A DNA stretch of 64,000 nt from contig MZZL01000401.1 of NCBI GenBank assembly GCA_002749535.1, positions 172,796 to 236,795 of the forward strand, written 5' to 3'. This document shows, piece after piece, positions 35,135 to 47,732 of this stretch (its first letter is position 1; the number at the start of each line of letters is the position of its first letter). Below the pieces are notes generated by a model, which was not told the origin of the DNA, did not search any database, and saw only the letters and a list, made by a program, of their open reading frames with translations. The DNA comes from Apophysomyces variabilis (Eukaryota > Mucoromycota > Mucoromycetes > Mucorales > Mucoraceae). Position numbers and translations under genes: made by a program.

Positions 35135-36164
35135 GAGTTGAAGAAGAAAGATAAAAAAGTTAATGTGCGGGAATTGTCGTGTGGGATCCAAACTGAAAAC
35201 GGGTCGTTTTGCCCAATCATGTCGACTTGCGCCATTCATTGCATCGTGTCACGAGCGTTGCTTTCTCGGCCTATGAGTGCAAAAATGTAACCATGTGCAA
35301 CAACCCTGTTTAGCTTGGTTTTTCTTAATTACCCTGATGCACACTTGGGCTCATGCGCATTATAAACGATAACCTCATTTTTAGTTTAGCGCTCCAAAAC
35401 GTACCTCAACTGATGTTCCTGGACAAGCAGCGTTTGCTATGGTTACTTCATGCTCCGCTATATTTTGATTTCCCGATTTCGGAGATGAAATTATCCCTTC
35501 TGAAGACATCGTTACCGAGAGAAAGACCAACTTATCACTCATGATTTTCTCATTGTTCGGTATTTCAGAGCAAGGCTATTAAGTTCTGTACATCTTGTTC
35601 ACCAAGGAAGTTATCTTATATTACATAAACTCTGTTGTTGAGATGGAAACCTAAAAAGGGAATTCTTGCTCAGCCTTAAGGAATACATTGTTATTGCTTT
35701 CACATTTTCTGTGGTCTGATTTTCTCCTATTCCAAAAATTCCTTCAAGAGAAAAGCTCACTATTGTTCTCGATTCAGTTGTTGGTATGCCGAGTTTCATT
35801 GTACGTATTAAGTTCAATTCATGCTGATGTCAAAGCGCATGTATGGTCATGTATAGTCGGTAATATGTCATCATATCTTGATATTCTTAGCCCAAATATC
35901 TTCGTGACGTACTTAAGGAGGAACAGAATGAGGGACACACTGCTCCAACGTTTTGTGCATGCATACTGCCTTTTCCCTTTTATGGTAAAAACTAGTTGGC
36001 CGAAACAACACAGCCATGTTTTAGAATACAAACATTGCACAATGTAGGATGACACTACAGTAGTTCCTGCTTAAAAAAACTCGCATGTTTGATTAAAGTG
36101 GTGTAAAAGCACATTGAATAAAAGGTGTGAAAAAGACAGAATGATACAAATGATGATGCATAAA
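35135..36164. other. Intergenic region between adenylate cyclase and IML2
   Basis: About 1 kb with the IML2 promoter at its left and the adenylate cyclase 3' UTR at its right. Open frames at 35353-35544 and 35688-36047 (plus strand) carry no family signal and the second overlaps antisense frames. Nothing else is seen. Confidence 0.55.
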
Positions 36165-39100
36165 CTATGAATGATTTTCCGTCATGCCTGCCACCTCGGA
36201 ATATATCTGTAACGCTCTCAATATATGCATTGGATCCAACTCGATCGCGTCTCCAAGTTTATCCAATACTTTAGCAAAGCGGCCAACCTTCCGCAAGTAA
36301 AGTGTTGACACAGCATTCTATAGAATGAAGTGAAAGTAAAAGCGGTTAGCAGTTTTCAATTAACATGCAATAAAAGTACCTCGACACGGGAAACAAAGTT
36401 TTCCATGAGAATCATCAATTCCTCATCGGATGCCTGCTCCTTCATATGCATATCAAGTACATTGGTGATAGGCGGGTTCTTGAAACTGGCAGTGTTAGGA
36501 AATTCGACAGTGCCATACGGTGTATACACGTAAGTAACCGCCCCGGCTGTATCAGTTCGTCGTAATGTCTTGCGGGACGTCAGACACTCCAAACGCAAAG
36601 CTAAATTGGACAACGCACACACAAAGGAAGGATCTATGGACCGCGCTGTCGCAGTTATAGGTTTAGGCACAGGTTCAGTAGTGAGGAATGCGTTTTCCAC
36701 TTCAGAGGATGGAGGTATTTCTTGTAGCTCTTCATCAAACGGAGTTGGCGTGGAAACGGGAGATGTTTCCTCTAGCGTTGGTGTCTGCAAAGCTGCAGGT
36801 GCTTCCTTGGTCATAAGTTCGCTCTTATCCAACTCCATTCGACCCGCAAGCTGTTTTGGATATACCAAGCTGAGCATTTCTGGAGTTTCTAGTCCCTTCA
36901 GGCGCCGTTCCCCAAGCTCCATCACATGGAACCCAAGTCGCTTTAATTGCTGTATATCTCTACCTATTGAGTAGTTCCCTGTTGCTGTTGCAACTGCAGC
37001 AAGTTCCTCGGTAGTACTACTGGTATCATCACCGAAAATTCCAGGAATGCTGCGTAAGGCTGCTATGACGTCTGACGAGACGCAGATCTGTCCTCCATCT
37101 GCTGCGTTGCAAATTCGGCTTGCCTTGTTGACGACTGGACCAAAGTAATCCATACGATTTGTGATCGGATTTCGTTCGTAGACTGGTGTGCCCCAGTGGA
37201 TTCCCATACGAACCGATAGACCTCGATAGATCACGACATTATCCTTCTCGATCTCTCTGCCTTCCTCCGTCTCCAAAATGCCTGCTGGCCAATCAGCCTC
37301 CAGAAGTTGCAATTGCACAGTGAAACACCAAAGTAATGCTGCAGTAATGTTTTTGAAACACACCATAAATGCATCTCCTTCTGTTTTTACTTCGTATCCT
37401 CCCAAACTTCGTAATGTTCTCCGCATAATGCGGTCATGGATCTTATTGGCCGAACGCATGTCTTCACATAGCGTCTCCCATAAGAAAGTAGAGCTCTTAA
37501 TATCAGTGAACACCAACGCTACTTGGTCAATTGGAGGCGGTACTTCTCGGTCCAAACGTGCTAAAGTCTGTATAGCCATATTCAATACCAATAATTTCGT
37601 ATAATAGATGCGGTCTTACCGAATCTCCAAGTGTCTCCTCCTTTGCACGACGTTTATTCTTACCGACAACGATTCCAGTTGGTCCTAGTGCTGTCTCATC
37701 CAAGATGATGCCTGCACTTTCCGCGCCTGGTCCACTGCGGCCTGTCACAACTCCACGCAAGTTCTTGAATCGTTTGTCTCGTTTATCGAATAAATCGCCT
37801 ACTCCGATAATCATCACCATAATATTATCTTTTGCGCCATATGTGATAGCAAAATCGCGCAATTTTTGCGCGGCTGCCATCAGATCGTCCTTTTCCGTCC
37901 TAGCAATATCAACTGCTGTTTGATACGACATACGTTCCCATAAGCCTCGTGACGCCATAATTACGAATTCCTCATTTTCAGTTAAATCAATAAGCGAAAT
38001 GTACGGATTAGCGTTCACCACTGGAATAAACTGAAAATAGCCAAAGCCTCTTGAAACTGGTAATTCTGCGTTTAGTAGGCCAGAGTTGGAAACATAGCCG
38101 TCCGCAGCTCGAATTCTCGAAGTTTCACTAGGATTTAATGGGATATGCTTCTGCGTGATTTCCATTGCCTGGCCATTGTTCCTTGAGATAACCGCAAGTG
38201 CATCACCGACGTTGGCAACGTAGAGCTTGTTGCCTGCAATATAGCATACTATGGCAGATACTCCGGCATTCTTGTCGTGGCTTTCGTTCGATCCAATTTC
38301 TTTCTCCAACACTAGAAACGTGCGACGCAATGCAGATATGATCGTATCATCATTCTGTGACTTCACGAGCTCATGTACGAAATGATACGTCAAATTATCG
38401 TAGAGATACTTCGTAATTTTACAGCCGGCCTTGTTGTTTTGCCGGCCATCAAATAGTCCAAATATACATTCATCGTCATTGTTCCGGAACCTTGGCATCA
38501 CCAGGTCCCAGGCTCCCAGGTGTTCGTTCGGTCCAAGCCAGTCTGCAATACCGTACGACATAGAATTTACCTCAGACGGTGAAGTTCGTACTCGTCTATC
38601 ATGAAACTCTTCCGGTACGGAGACTCCCAAAATCGTGATGTCCATCAGCCCAAGCATGCGTAACCGTGTCAGTGCGCTAAAATCGGACAAGTTTTTCCTT
38701 GTGTTGTTTGTATCAGGCTGATTCTTCTTTATCTCCAATCGCTTATTTCCGGATAGATTGAGATATTTAAGACCCAAGTTCCAATTCCTATCGGCTTATT
38801 TCAACCACTGTTGCACCCATGTATTGAACTTACCAATTCCAATCGTAGAACCAGTTATTAATGTTATATTTTAACACATTGTTGCCAACATCCAAAACAA
38901 GAAGTTTTCGGAGCTTTCCGATTTCTGCTGGAAGTGTTTGCAACTTATTGCCATTTACCGCCAATACTCGCAAGTAGCTGAGTTTCTCGATATCATCTGC
39001 AGGAAGGGATGTCAGATGGTTACCAGAAAGGTAAAGTTCGTAAAGGTGCTGATGGCATAATCCCTCGCTTGGGATTTCGTAGAGATCGTTAAAAGAAAGA

Positions 39101-42100
39101 TTCAGTGTACGAAGTTCGAGAAAGAGAGACAGCGGCGACCAGACATCGTCGGTAAGGCGATTATCACCTAGCAACAAATGGCGTAGCGACAGTGAAAGTG
39201 GCGGTGGATGATTTCGAGGGCTCGCAAAGAACGATGGTGGGTTAAAATTTGGTGGCGCTTGCAGACCTCCAGGACTATTCAACAGCGTGCTATCATTCGC
39301 GAGAATGAACTTTTGCTGTTTCTCTCCGTTCGAACTAATTGATACGTTGGCTGTTTTTGCAGCATTGCTGAATTGAGTAGCTAATCCATCATTTACTGCT
39401 GGAACACTGGATGTGGTTATATCGGATTGCGGAAGTTGGAGAGGAAACCCTGGTGTAGAATATGGTTCTGGGAAAGTTTCCAGCAAATTTGATGAACAAT
39501 TGAATGACACTAGCGATGGGCACATCCATATCTCCTTGGGCAAAGTTTTGAGGTTGTTTTTCTGTACATCGAGCTCCTTAAGTTCGCCCAATCTGAAAAT
39601 CTGAGGAGGGATGGCGTCCAGAACATTGCTTTGAACAGAAAACGTACATAATTTTCGTAAAGCACCGACACTGGAGGGTATCGTGTTCAGTGCGTTATCG
39701 TCCAGGATTAACGTCTCGACCGAGGTTGTCACAAGAAATAAATCATCCGGTAAGGAAGTTAGTTTGCAACTGGAAAGGTTAAGCTCGGTCAACATAGTGG
39801 GTATAGTAGGTGAACTCGGTACTGCAGCAGATGGTTCCATTGCAGTGTCATGCATCAGGCAGAATCCCAAGTTAAGCTGTGTCAAATGATTTTTGCGCAT
39901 TTTGAATTGGCGAATGTTCCTGAAATCAAAGCTAACAACGCTGATTGCGTTATAATCGACAAAGACAATTTCCAATTTCGGCAACTGGGCGATCACATCG
40001 AGTTCTGTGATAAGGTTTTGGCGAATATCCAACTCCCGAAGTTTTTGTAACTTCGCGAAACTTGGCGGCAAGCTCCCGGTAAGCTTATTAGCAATGGCAA
40101 AGAGTCCAACCAAATTGACCAAGTTGCCGATTTCATCTGGAAATGTTACGATTTTGTTGAAGCTGATATCGAGATAAGCAAGACTCGTTATTTCGCAAAT
40201 CACTTCAGGAAATTGGGTAAATGAGTTGTTTGAGATGAATAAGATCGTCAGATATTTAAACGATGAAAACGATTTCGGCAACGTCTCCAATCTGTTATTC
40301 AGGCAACGCAACGTTCGTAAACCCTCGATATTCTCCAATCCGGCATGTTGCAGGTCTCGCAATCGATTGCTGGAGATATTGAAATGCTCTAGGCTTTTTA
40401 GCTCACGAATGGAAGCGGGAAGAGTGGTGTACTCGTTGCCTGATAACCAGAGCTGTCTCATATTGGTGCAGGCCTGAATGAAGTCAACGGGGATCTCGAT
40501 CTGTAGATTTTTGGACAGATCGAGCGATACGATAGAAGAAGCATGTTGGTGGAGAACAATAGGGATAGTGGTTAAATTTTGCTCAGTCAAATCCACGTGC
40601 TGATAATTGCTTATATCTACGCTTTGCGCTGTTCGAGTTAAGTTGGGGCCAAACGTAAACCGGAGCAAGTATGAGTTATCTTCACGACCGACATCTTCCA
40701 AATTTTCCTGCTCCGTGTATCCCATTTGCTCCAAGATTTTCTTCTGGATTTGTACTGGACGTTCATTTGGTTGCAATGCACGTTCTAAGACAATAAAAGC
40801 CATTTAAAATTCAATACCACAAATTAGATTCTTGGCTGTACGTACCAAGTCCATGCCGTCTGAGTGTGAGGCTGTATTTACTTAGATCGTGCAAGAAAAA
40901 CTTCCCTGCGAGTCTGTGAATGAGCTCACTTGTTGTAGTGTTCAGCGGCACTTGCAGTGTGCCAAAGGTCGCGTCGGGACGAAAGATCCGAATGCAAAAC
41001 TAAACCACCTACGTCAACCAGTTGCATGAATATCTTCCATACGTACATTTTTCCTGGTGACATCCCATCGCTCCTTCTCTACTATTGAATCAGAGTCATA
41101 CTCAGATATCTCCTCGTCCGGTAATGTGGTTGGAGCGCCTGCGCTCCCATCACCAACAGCGGACGTTTTTACTGCCCAGCTATCGGGTGGTGTCCACGTT
41201 TCAGCTGACATGGAAGGATCCTGCTTCTGTTATACCCGTTTCAGACATTATCTCCAAAACTAACTGGCCAAACTTACATGAGATACCAATATGGAGCTAG
41301 GTCCAAGTGGTCCTTTGCGTTGCTTATTATAATATTCTGGGTTGACAATGCCTGCTAAACTTCCAAAATTTTGATCCACTATATCAGATAGCACAGCCTC
41401 TTAGATCAGCAAACCGGCCTGTGTATCCAAAGCCTACTTACATTCAATTTCCTAATATAGGTAGCATGAATTTAGACTTTGGTATGCATATTGTGCACAT
41501 CTGCAGAATTACCTCTTTGCATGAATCATCTGTGCCGAAACTAAGGCTTCCATCCGATTTCTCTCTCTCTTTTCCTTTGCGACTTGTAACTGAACTGATA
41601 GATCTTTTCCTATCTCCCACTGCACTTGCGTTATCAGTTGCGACAGGTTTCTGTGTTGTCCGGCGAGAATCATCCATCGCGACGAATTCTTGAGGATGTG
41701 TTGCTTGGGATCGTTGATCGTAATCCTTTGACCGTTTCCGTGGATGATTTGATATCATCGATGCTCCGCTCGATGCTATTGATAACGTAGAAGAGTTTCC
41801 ATCCACAATGTGGGCTACACCAGCCGTTTGGCCGGATGCATTGAGATCAGTGCGACCTAGTAAAGCGATCAGAACTGTTGCAGTTTACTGACAGAGAGCA
41901 ATCGACAACCTACTTTTTTTCCTGCCAAATCGACTAAATATGTGTCTCTTCTTATCTTTTGGTGTCTGTACACTTAATAGGCTCGCATCTATCCCATGAC
42001 AACAGTAAATGAGTGTGCGTTTGTTCTTTCGTATATGTCTTTACCCTGCGTTTGTCTCGCCTGATCAGCTGGGTCATTCCGTCTGCTCATTACAGGCTGT

Positions 42101-42522
42101 TGGTGATGTGTACTTTGTTCTCCAATATGCCTTCCTCCTCTAGGGAACGGTACGTTGCTTGGGTGGTGTTTTATGTCATAAAAGTGTATTCGTGGTGCTT
42201 GCCTGGAACGTTCGTTTGTTATTGGGCTTTCCGGTCGCGATGAAAGTGGGGAGTTGTTATCAGCTTTTGTGCTGTCGAATGAACGTCGTCGTTGCAGCGG
42301 CATGGATGGTACCGAGGAAGAATTGGAAGAAATGCTTGTGTTAGAAGAATTGCGAGCGTGGTGTGACGGGCTAGATAGAATGGAGGAGGATAAAGTTTTG
42401 GTTGGCCTAGGTGGTGGATGACCGAACACTCGGGAAAAGAAGGAATCTGCTGTTGTTTGATGTTCTTTCTTATTGGTATTTGTTGATGAGTCTTCTGAAT
42501 GGAGTAACTGTTGAGGGTCCAT
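36165..42522 (-). CDS. Fungal adenylate cyclase (RA-LRR-PP2C-cyclase)
   Basis: Makes cAMP from ATP for protein kinase A signalling; in fungi it is Ras-controlled and membrane-associated. Ten exons close exactly: 42522-42045, 41988-41914, 41856-41513, 41397-41278, 41226-41047, 40999-40846, 40784-38834, 38787-37620, 37567-36380, 36317-36165, giving 1936 aa. The N-terminal 390 residues are Ser-rich and variable. A Ras-association domain follows (near 400-495, FRPDATFGTLQVP). A leucine-rich repeat array spans about 515-1140, then a PP2C-like domain (about 1160-1450, CIFGLFDGRQNNKAG). The class III cyclase core has LVFTDIKSSTFLWE and TEGDAFMVCF with both metal-binding Asp residues, plus MDYFGPVVNKASRI. 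The short last exon resembles the C-terminal CAP-binding end of the yeast enzyme. It is divergent from the FRAY-like kinase. Confidence 0.95.
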
Positions 42523-43038
42523 ATTATTTGACAGGATGAAACAGCAAAGAAACAAAAAGGAAAATAGAGAATCGTATTGATATTTATGCAACCCATTCAA
42601 AGCTTTTTTTTGGATAGGATTCGGTCTTACCTATACCATTCACTGTTACATGCAGTACAGAAAACAATAAGATTGGTTACGATATCCTTGGTCAAAGCTC
42701 CACCATGATCAAAGGGAAATTACGGAATTCCGGATAGCTGAATAAGAAGTTCTAAAACAGCCAATCAATCTGAGCTGCTGCAACTTCCGCGTTACCCGTA
42801 AGTGCCAAAAAACATGGACAAATCCGACAACATGTGGCCCCCAAATTTCTAGCTTCAGTTATATATCTTTGCATTCCAAAAGGAGAACAACTTTTCATCC
42901 TTAGTCCTTTTGCTGACACGTCATGCAAACAAAAAAAAAACATACACTTGAATAAAAATAGTTGCATATACCCTGTTTATACATACACACACACACACTC
43001 TCTCTCTCTCTCTCTTTCTCTTCTCATGTTGCTTCACT
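42523..43038. promoter_or_regulatory. Divergent promoter region, adenylate cyclase / FRAY-like kinase
   Basis: 516 bases shared by two divergent signalling genes. It ends in an (AC)n-(TC)n microsatellite at about 42985-43017, immediately upstream of the kinase start. No defined transcription factor site could be assigned. Confidence 0.5.
42985..43017 (+). repeat. (AC)n-(TC)n microsatellite
   Basis: AC repeat followed directly by TC repeat, ending about 22 bases before the ATG at 43039, so probably within the 5' leader. The same AC/TC compound structure appears at the left edge of the window. Confidence 0.85.
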
Positions 43039-44373
43039 ATGTCCACTGACCAGTACGATCCACCCTTTGTTACCTTGACAGCAGCAACCGACTCCGACTC
43101 AACACGGCAAGCTGTCTCGCCGAAATCAATTCTAATCAGTGGTCAACCACCATCTACACCCTCCCCTGTATTGGGTCATGCAGCCAAACGCTCGCTTACA
43201 GGCTCAGATCTGTTTAGCGGACTCAGAATAGTGAGCAGTGGTCACCAAGATTCCGACCAGGATGACCCGTCTGGGCCCTTAGAAGGCCATGTCATTACTA
43301 GCATCGATGAATTCGAATTTAAAGGGATCATAGGTAGCTTATCTTCGTACCTATCATATATTGATGATTTCAGGCTGTGGTTCATCCGCCGTCGTACATA
43401 GTGCGATTTTTATACCCCTGAACAAACGTGTAGCAGTCAAAGTCATTGATCTTGATATGTTTGAGAGAAATCAGATAGACGAACTCAGGGTAACCAACAT
43501 TATCAAGTACATCATTATATTCTTACGCATATCTAACAGCGAGAAACGGCACTGATGGCCTTATCAAAGCATCAAAACGTCTTGCCGGTCTATGGATCAT
43601 TTGTCAGTGGGTCGAAGCTGTACATAGTTACTCCTTATCTTGCTGGAGGAAAGTGAAAAAAAAGCTTCCTATACTTAACCTAAACCTGTTGCCAAATTTG
43701 AACGCTGCAGGCTCTTGTTTGGATATCATGAAAAACAACTTTCCAGAAGGATTAGATGAGCCAAGCATCGCTGTTATCTTGAAACAGGCACTAGAAGGCC
43801 TAGCCTATTTACACAAAAACGGACATATCCATCGCGACGTAAAGGCTGGTAATCTATTAATGGATGAAGACGGTACTGTTCTCCTAGCCGATTTTGGTGT
43901 GTCCAGTTCGTTAATGGAAACTGGGGGACGAGGACTCCGAAAGACATTTGTGGGAACAGTAAGGAAATGTCTGATATTAACTTCCTTACGCTGATGGGTA
44001 TGGGTTCCGAAAAAACAAAGCCCTGTTGGATGGCACCTGAGGTCATGGAACAAGCAGGTTATGATTACAAGGCAGATATATGGAGCTTTGGCATTACAGC
44101 TATTGAGTTAGCCTCCGGTCACGCTCCTTATGCGAAACTCCCCCCTCTAAAGGTAAGTAAGCATTTGGATGCTTGTTGTCTTTTTTAATATTGACATGAT
44201 TTTATCGGAAGGTCCTCATGATGACCTTATCAAATGATCCGCCAACTTTGGTTCGGGAAACCGCCAAACATAAATATTCGCGATTGCTCAAAGAAGTGGT
44301 GGATATGTGTTTAAACAAAGATCCATCGAAACGGTATGATCAAGATGTTCACTGCCCCCACTCATCGTGCTCT

Positions 44374-44405
<32 letters not shown>

Positions 44406-46013
44406 ACATGCAGACCTACGTCAGAAAAGTTACTCCAACATCCTTTTTTTAGACAGACAAAGAAAAAGGAATACTTGATCAAAACTTTGCTGGCAGAGAT
44501 ACCACCATTGGAACAAAGGCCACATAAGCGGATTTTTCAAAAAGAGGTGTATAATGCAAAAACAGATGAATGGGACTTCAATGACGAAGAGGAGGAAGAG
44601 CGACAAGCATCCGGCACGACAGAACTTAATCCACCGAAGCGTCACATTTCCTTTGGAGACGTGGTTATTCGTAGCCCGCAGTTGCACTGTGAATCAAATA
44701 TATCACTTCCAAACACCAACGTAGTGCAGCCAACAGAGGCTCTCGCAAGCACGCCTTCAAGAAAGTCGCGATTTGTGATTGAGGATATTGCCCGTGATGG
44801 GGTTGAATTTAATAAACCTCCACCCTCTCCAGGAAGACCGAGTCCTTCTGAGCTGTCAGATAGCCGTCTGAATAACAACGAGTATTTGGTAAGAAGCAAT
44901 ATTTTTAGAAAAATAGGTTCAATATCTGTGACAGGAAACTGGTATGAGAATAGGCAGATTTAGCATCAATCAACTTTCAAGACAGCCTAGTGCAAGTGAA
45001 CGTCCTCCTACTGCAGCTTCTTCTTCTGACAGTAAACAGATGAGTAGAGCCGTAAGCAATGACAACACACGTAAGTGTTATGGTCCTTCCAACACTATTT
45101 CCTTGTCGATCCATCTGCCGTATTCTAGTGTTGCTGACAGTGCTATTAGCCATTATAAAGAATACGAACCACACAGGAAGCTCTGCTATCTCTCACGCAT
45201 CGTCGCTTTCGTGTGATAGTGTGTTTGCTCCTATAGGTCCCGTGTCAGCACGCGATAAAACCAGCCATAGCCGAGGTCATGGTACACAACACCACTCCAT
45301 GGATCAAGACAGTTTGAAGGGCATTATGCGAGTAGATGAATACAGAAAAGTTGGGAACCCTACTTTACTTGCACATCATTCAACAGCTGATAAATCAGAA
45401 GGTAGGTTATATGCCATGATAGGAAAACAATTCATGTTCTATTTCTTACAGGTGCATCTCATTCTCCCGACTCTTCCTCATCCTCATTATCTTCTACATA
45501 CCATTCCAACTCTTATATACAAGGTCATGTATACCGTGCCACTTGTGATCCGGCCACAGTGGCAACCTGCCAATCACAGATCCAAGAGATGCTAAAGAAC
45601 AACGAGGCGCAGCGTCTTCTGCTTCAGGATATGTTCCAGACGCTGAGTGTCAAATCGAAAGAACTAGCAAACGGCGAGGTTTCGTCAGAAAATCACAATC
45701 CCTCAAGCTCGTCGCTTCAATCTGTGAATAGGTAATACACTCTAGAAATTAGACTATGGGATAATTTTATTTTTGCAAACAGGTTGGACTTTCATGCTAA
45801 CCCTCTGCGGATGTCCGAGTGCACTGGAATTGTAAGCTTAGGTCATTCTTATGCCTGATCAAACTAACGTATTCTTTTACCTAGGAGTCACTACAACGTC
45901 AACTTGAAGCGCTTATCCGAGAGCGAGACATGCTAAGAAACGAAAACCAGAGTCTTCGTTGTGAAATAGAGCATCTTAAAAGCAAACAAACACACAATCT
46001 AGCCCATGCATGA
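43039..46013 (+). CDS. FRAY/OSR1-SPAK-like Ser/Thr kinase (GCK family)
   Basis: Ste20-group kinase most like the OSR1/SPAK/Fray branch, which acts in osmotic and ion responses in animals. Exons: 43039-43333, 43374-43489, 43540-about 43651, 43711-43958, 44021-44152, 44212-44333, 44414-44888, 44935-45070, 45177-45401, 45452-45731, 45783-45831, 45885-46013, about 772 aa. The kinase core (about 92-375) is complete: glycine loop [18 protein letters not shown] Lys, [13 protein letters not shown], then [15 protein letters not shown] and [17 protein letters not shown] hydrophobic substrate helix and an acidic EEEEE stretch follow. The tail is Ser-rich and ends in a coiled coil. No CCT docking domain is evident. 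All junctions close in phase except that after exon 3, which is one base off. An alternative acceptor exists at 45129 for exon 9. Confidence 0.85.
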
Positions 46014-47732
46014 CCGATGTTTAATACATCTTATACCGAGCCCTGTTGATACCGATACGAAGCATACTATATTTAGAATTGATTTTCGCAATGTTGAGAA
46101 CGCCGGCAGTGGTTTCTTTGAGTTAATGAATTGCTTGAAAACCAGTTTAGTTACGTACAATTAAACGTAACAATCTGAATCTCCAACGGGAACCTACGTT
46201 CCGAGTCGTGATATTCTGCTGATTTTGATTTTGTAATGGCCGAAAAAAAATGCTAGGTCTGCATTCACTGGACCACCCAGACTGACATATCACGTAAAGA
46301 TTCTTGAACGCATGGACGTCGTAATCCCAAAGTGTACCATAGCCTTTACATACAATGACACCGCGGTGAACGACACTGTCCGCTGCCTTTACCTTCTGCA
46401 AGGATCATTGATGGCATGAGTTACAGAACTAGCAAAAAAATTTATCTTTCATCAGCTATATACACGCAAGCAAAGCAAAAATACATCTGATATAATTTAC
46501 TTGTGATGATAGGTAGTTTCAAAGTTTACCCAGTAATTTAATGCTACTTCCTTTGCCGTCAGTCCCTCCTCAATAGCTAGGTCGAACAACTTCGCTATTT
46601 GTGGAGTATTATCGCCGTACTTTCAAGCTGGTAATACAATGACAAGGAAAAAAGAGACAAAGATAGTGGATAATAGAACCACAATTAAATAAAAGTGGAT
46701 AAAATAATCCTTTATTCTTCGTTGATCTCATGGATATTGATATCTTTTCTCTACTGAATTATGTAATTTTCTCGGTATGATGGTATAGAAAAGGAAACTC
46801 GGGTAGAAAGAACAAAAGGTATAGTGCGTGTGATGAGGACTTCTTTGAAATTTGATTGTTTTCAGAGAAACACAGAGACTTGCCTTCTTCAGTGCATAAT
46901 CGTGATTGGCCGATGGCTTGTACTACGACGGGAGAGTATCGTCCATATCCAACTCATGAGTTTAGCTTGAGCCGCTTCTTTTATGTCTTGAGTGAAGACA
47001 TGAAGACTCTGCAACTTTCAACGGCATCTGCTGCAGTTCCTTCTTCATCACCTTCCCCTGATCGATTATGCGTATAAAAGCATTCTTTGCATGTCTATCT
47101 CTCTCTCTTGCCACTCTTCACTAAAAGCTGCTTATGAATGAGACATTTCTAATCGCTAATCTAGTTTTTCATCAACCATACAAACATCGGACAAAGCAAC
47201 ATATGAATTTACGCTGAAGGAAAACATCTTTTGTCTTCCCGCCCGGGTAATTAAAGTCGTTCAACATTTTCATATTAGATAAAAGCAGATGGCCACAATA
47301 GAAAGCAAAGCGTTTTCGCGTGGAATGCCAAATTGATTAATACACATTGTTGCCTGTTGACGGTTTTTTTTTCATTTTCTTCACTTTGGGAGCCACAAAA
47401 TTGCAATTCTGCAAGATTGGGGTAACAAAAAATTGGGGTTAGCCTCCTCAATGTCCCGTATCCACGGAAATCTTTAGTAAAAGGCGAAAGATTTATCCGA
47501 TCTGAGCACAAGACAGAGGCAACAAAGAATTCCAAAATGCCAAAGTATGGCTTCTTTTTATATCTTTTTACTCACAGTCACGATTTGACTGTGCTTGTCA
47601 CAATTGAAGTTCAGTAGTGTGAAAAGAATTAACGCCGCCTGAAACCGTCTTTGAAAGTAAGGTTTCAACCGCTGCTCAAAAAGGACGAAACTTCTGTGTT
47701 ACCGTGAGGGCTTTTTTTTGTCTTCCGCCAAC
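46014..47732. other. Intergenic region with coding-like fragments
   Basis: 1.7 kb between two plus-strand genes. It contains the orphan minus-strand exons at 46147-46619. On the plus strand 46866-47077 is open after a TTTTCAG acceptor-like site, but no upstream exon joins in phase. An open frame at 47275-47535 (minus) is unconvincing. Confidence 0.5.
46147..46619 (-). CDS. Orphan coding-like exons, product unknown, 5' end not found
   Basis: Three segments on the minus strand, 46619-46530, 46395-46294 and 46218-46147, are all in phase 0 and have usable splice sites. They give about 87 residues: an amphipathic part (QIAKLFDLAIEEGLTAKEVA), then KVKAADSVVHRGVIVCKGYG, then a strongly basic end (RWRFRLLRLIVRN). 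The last intron (75 nt) may be retained, since the frame stays open through it. I found no start codon: the sequence just upstream has a stop before the first segment and no exon that joins in phase. It may be a small gene with a distant first exon, or the remains of one. I do not recognise the family. Confidence 0.35.

Noticed and set aside
35688..36047. 119-aa plus-strand open frame between IML2 and adenylate cyclase
   Set aside because: Composition looks random and antisense frames overlap it; no family signal.
46731..47077. Possible plus-strand gene starting at ATG 46731 with a second exon at 46866
   Set aside because: The two parts do not join in phase with the visible donor and acceptor sites, and neither has a motif.
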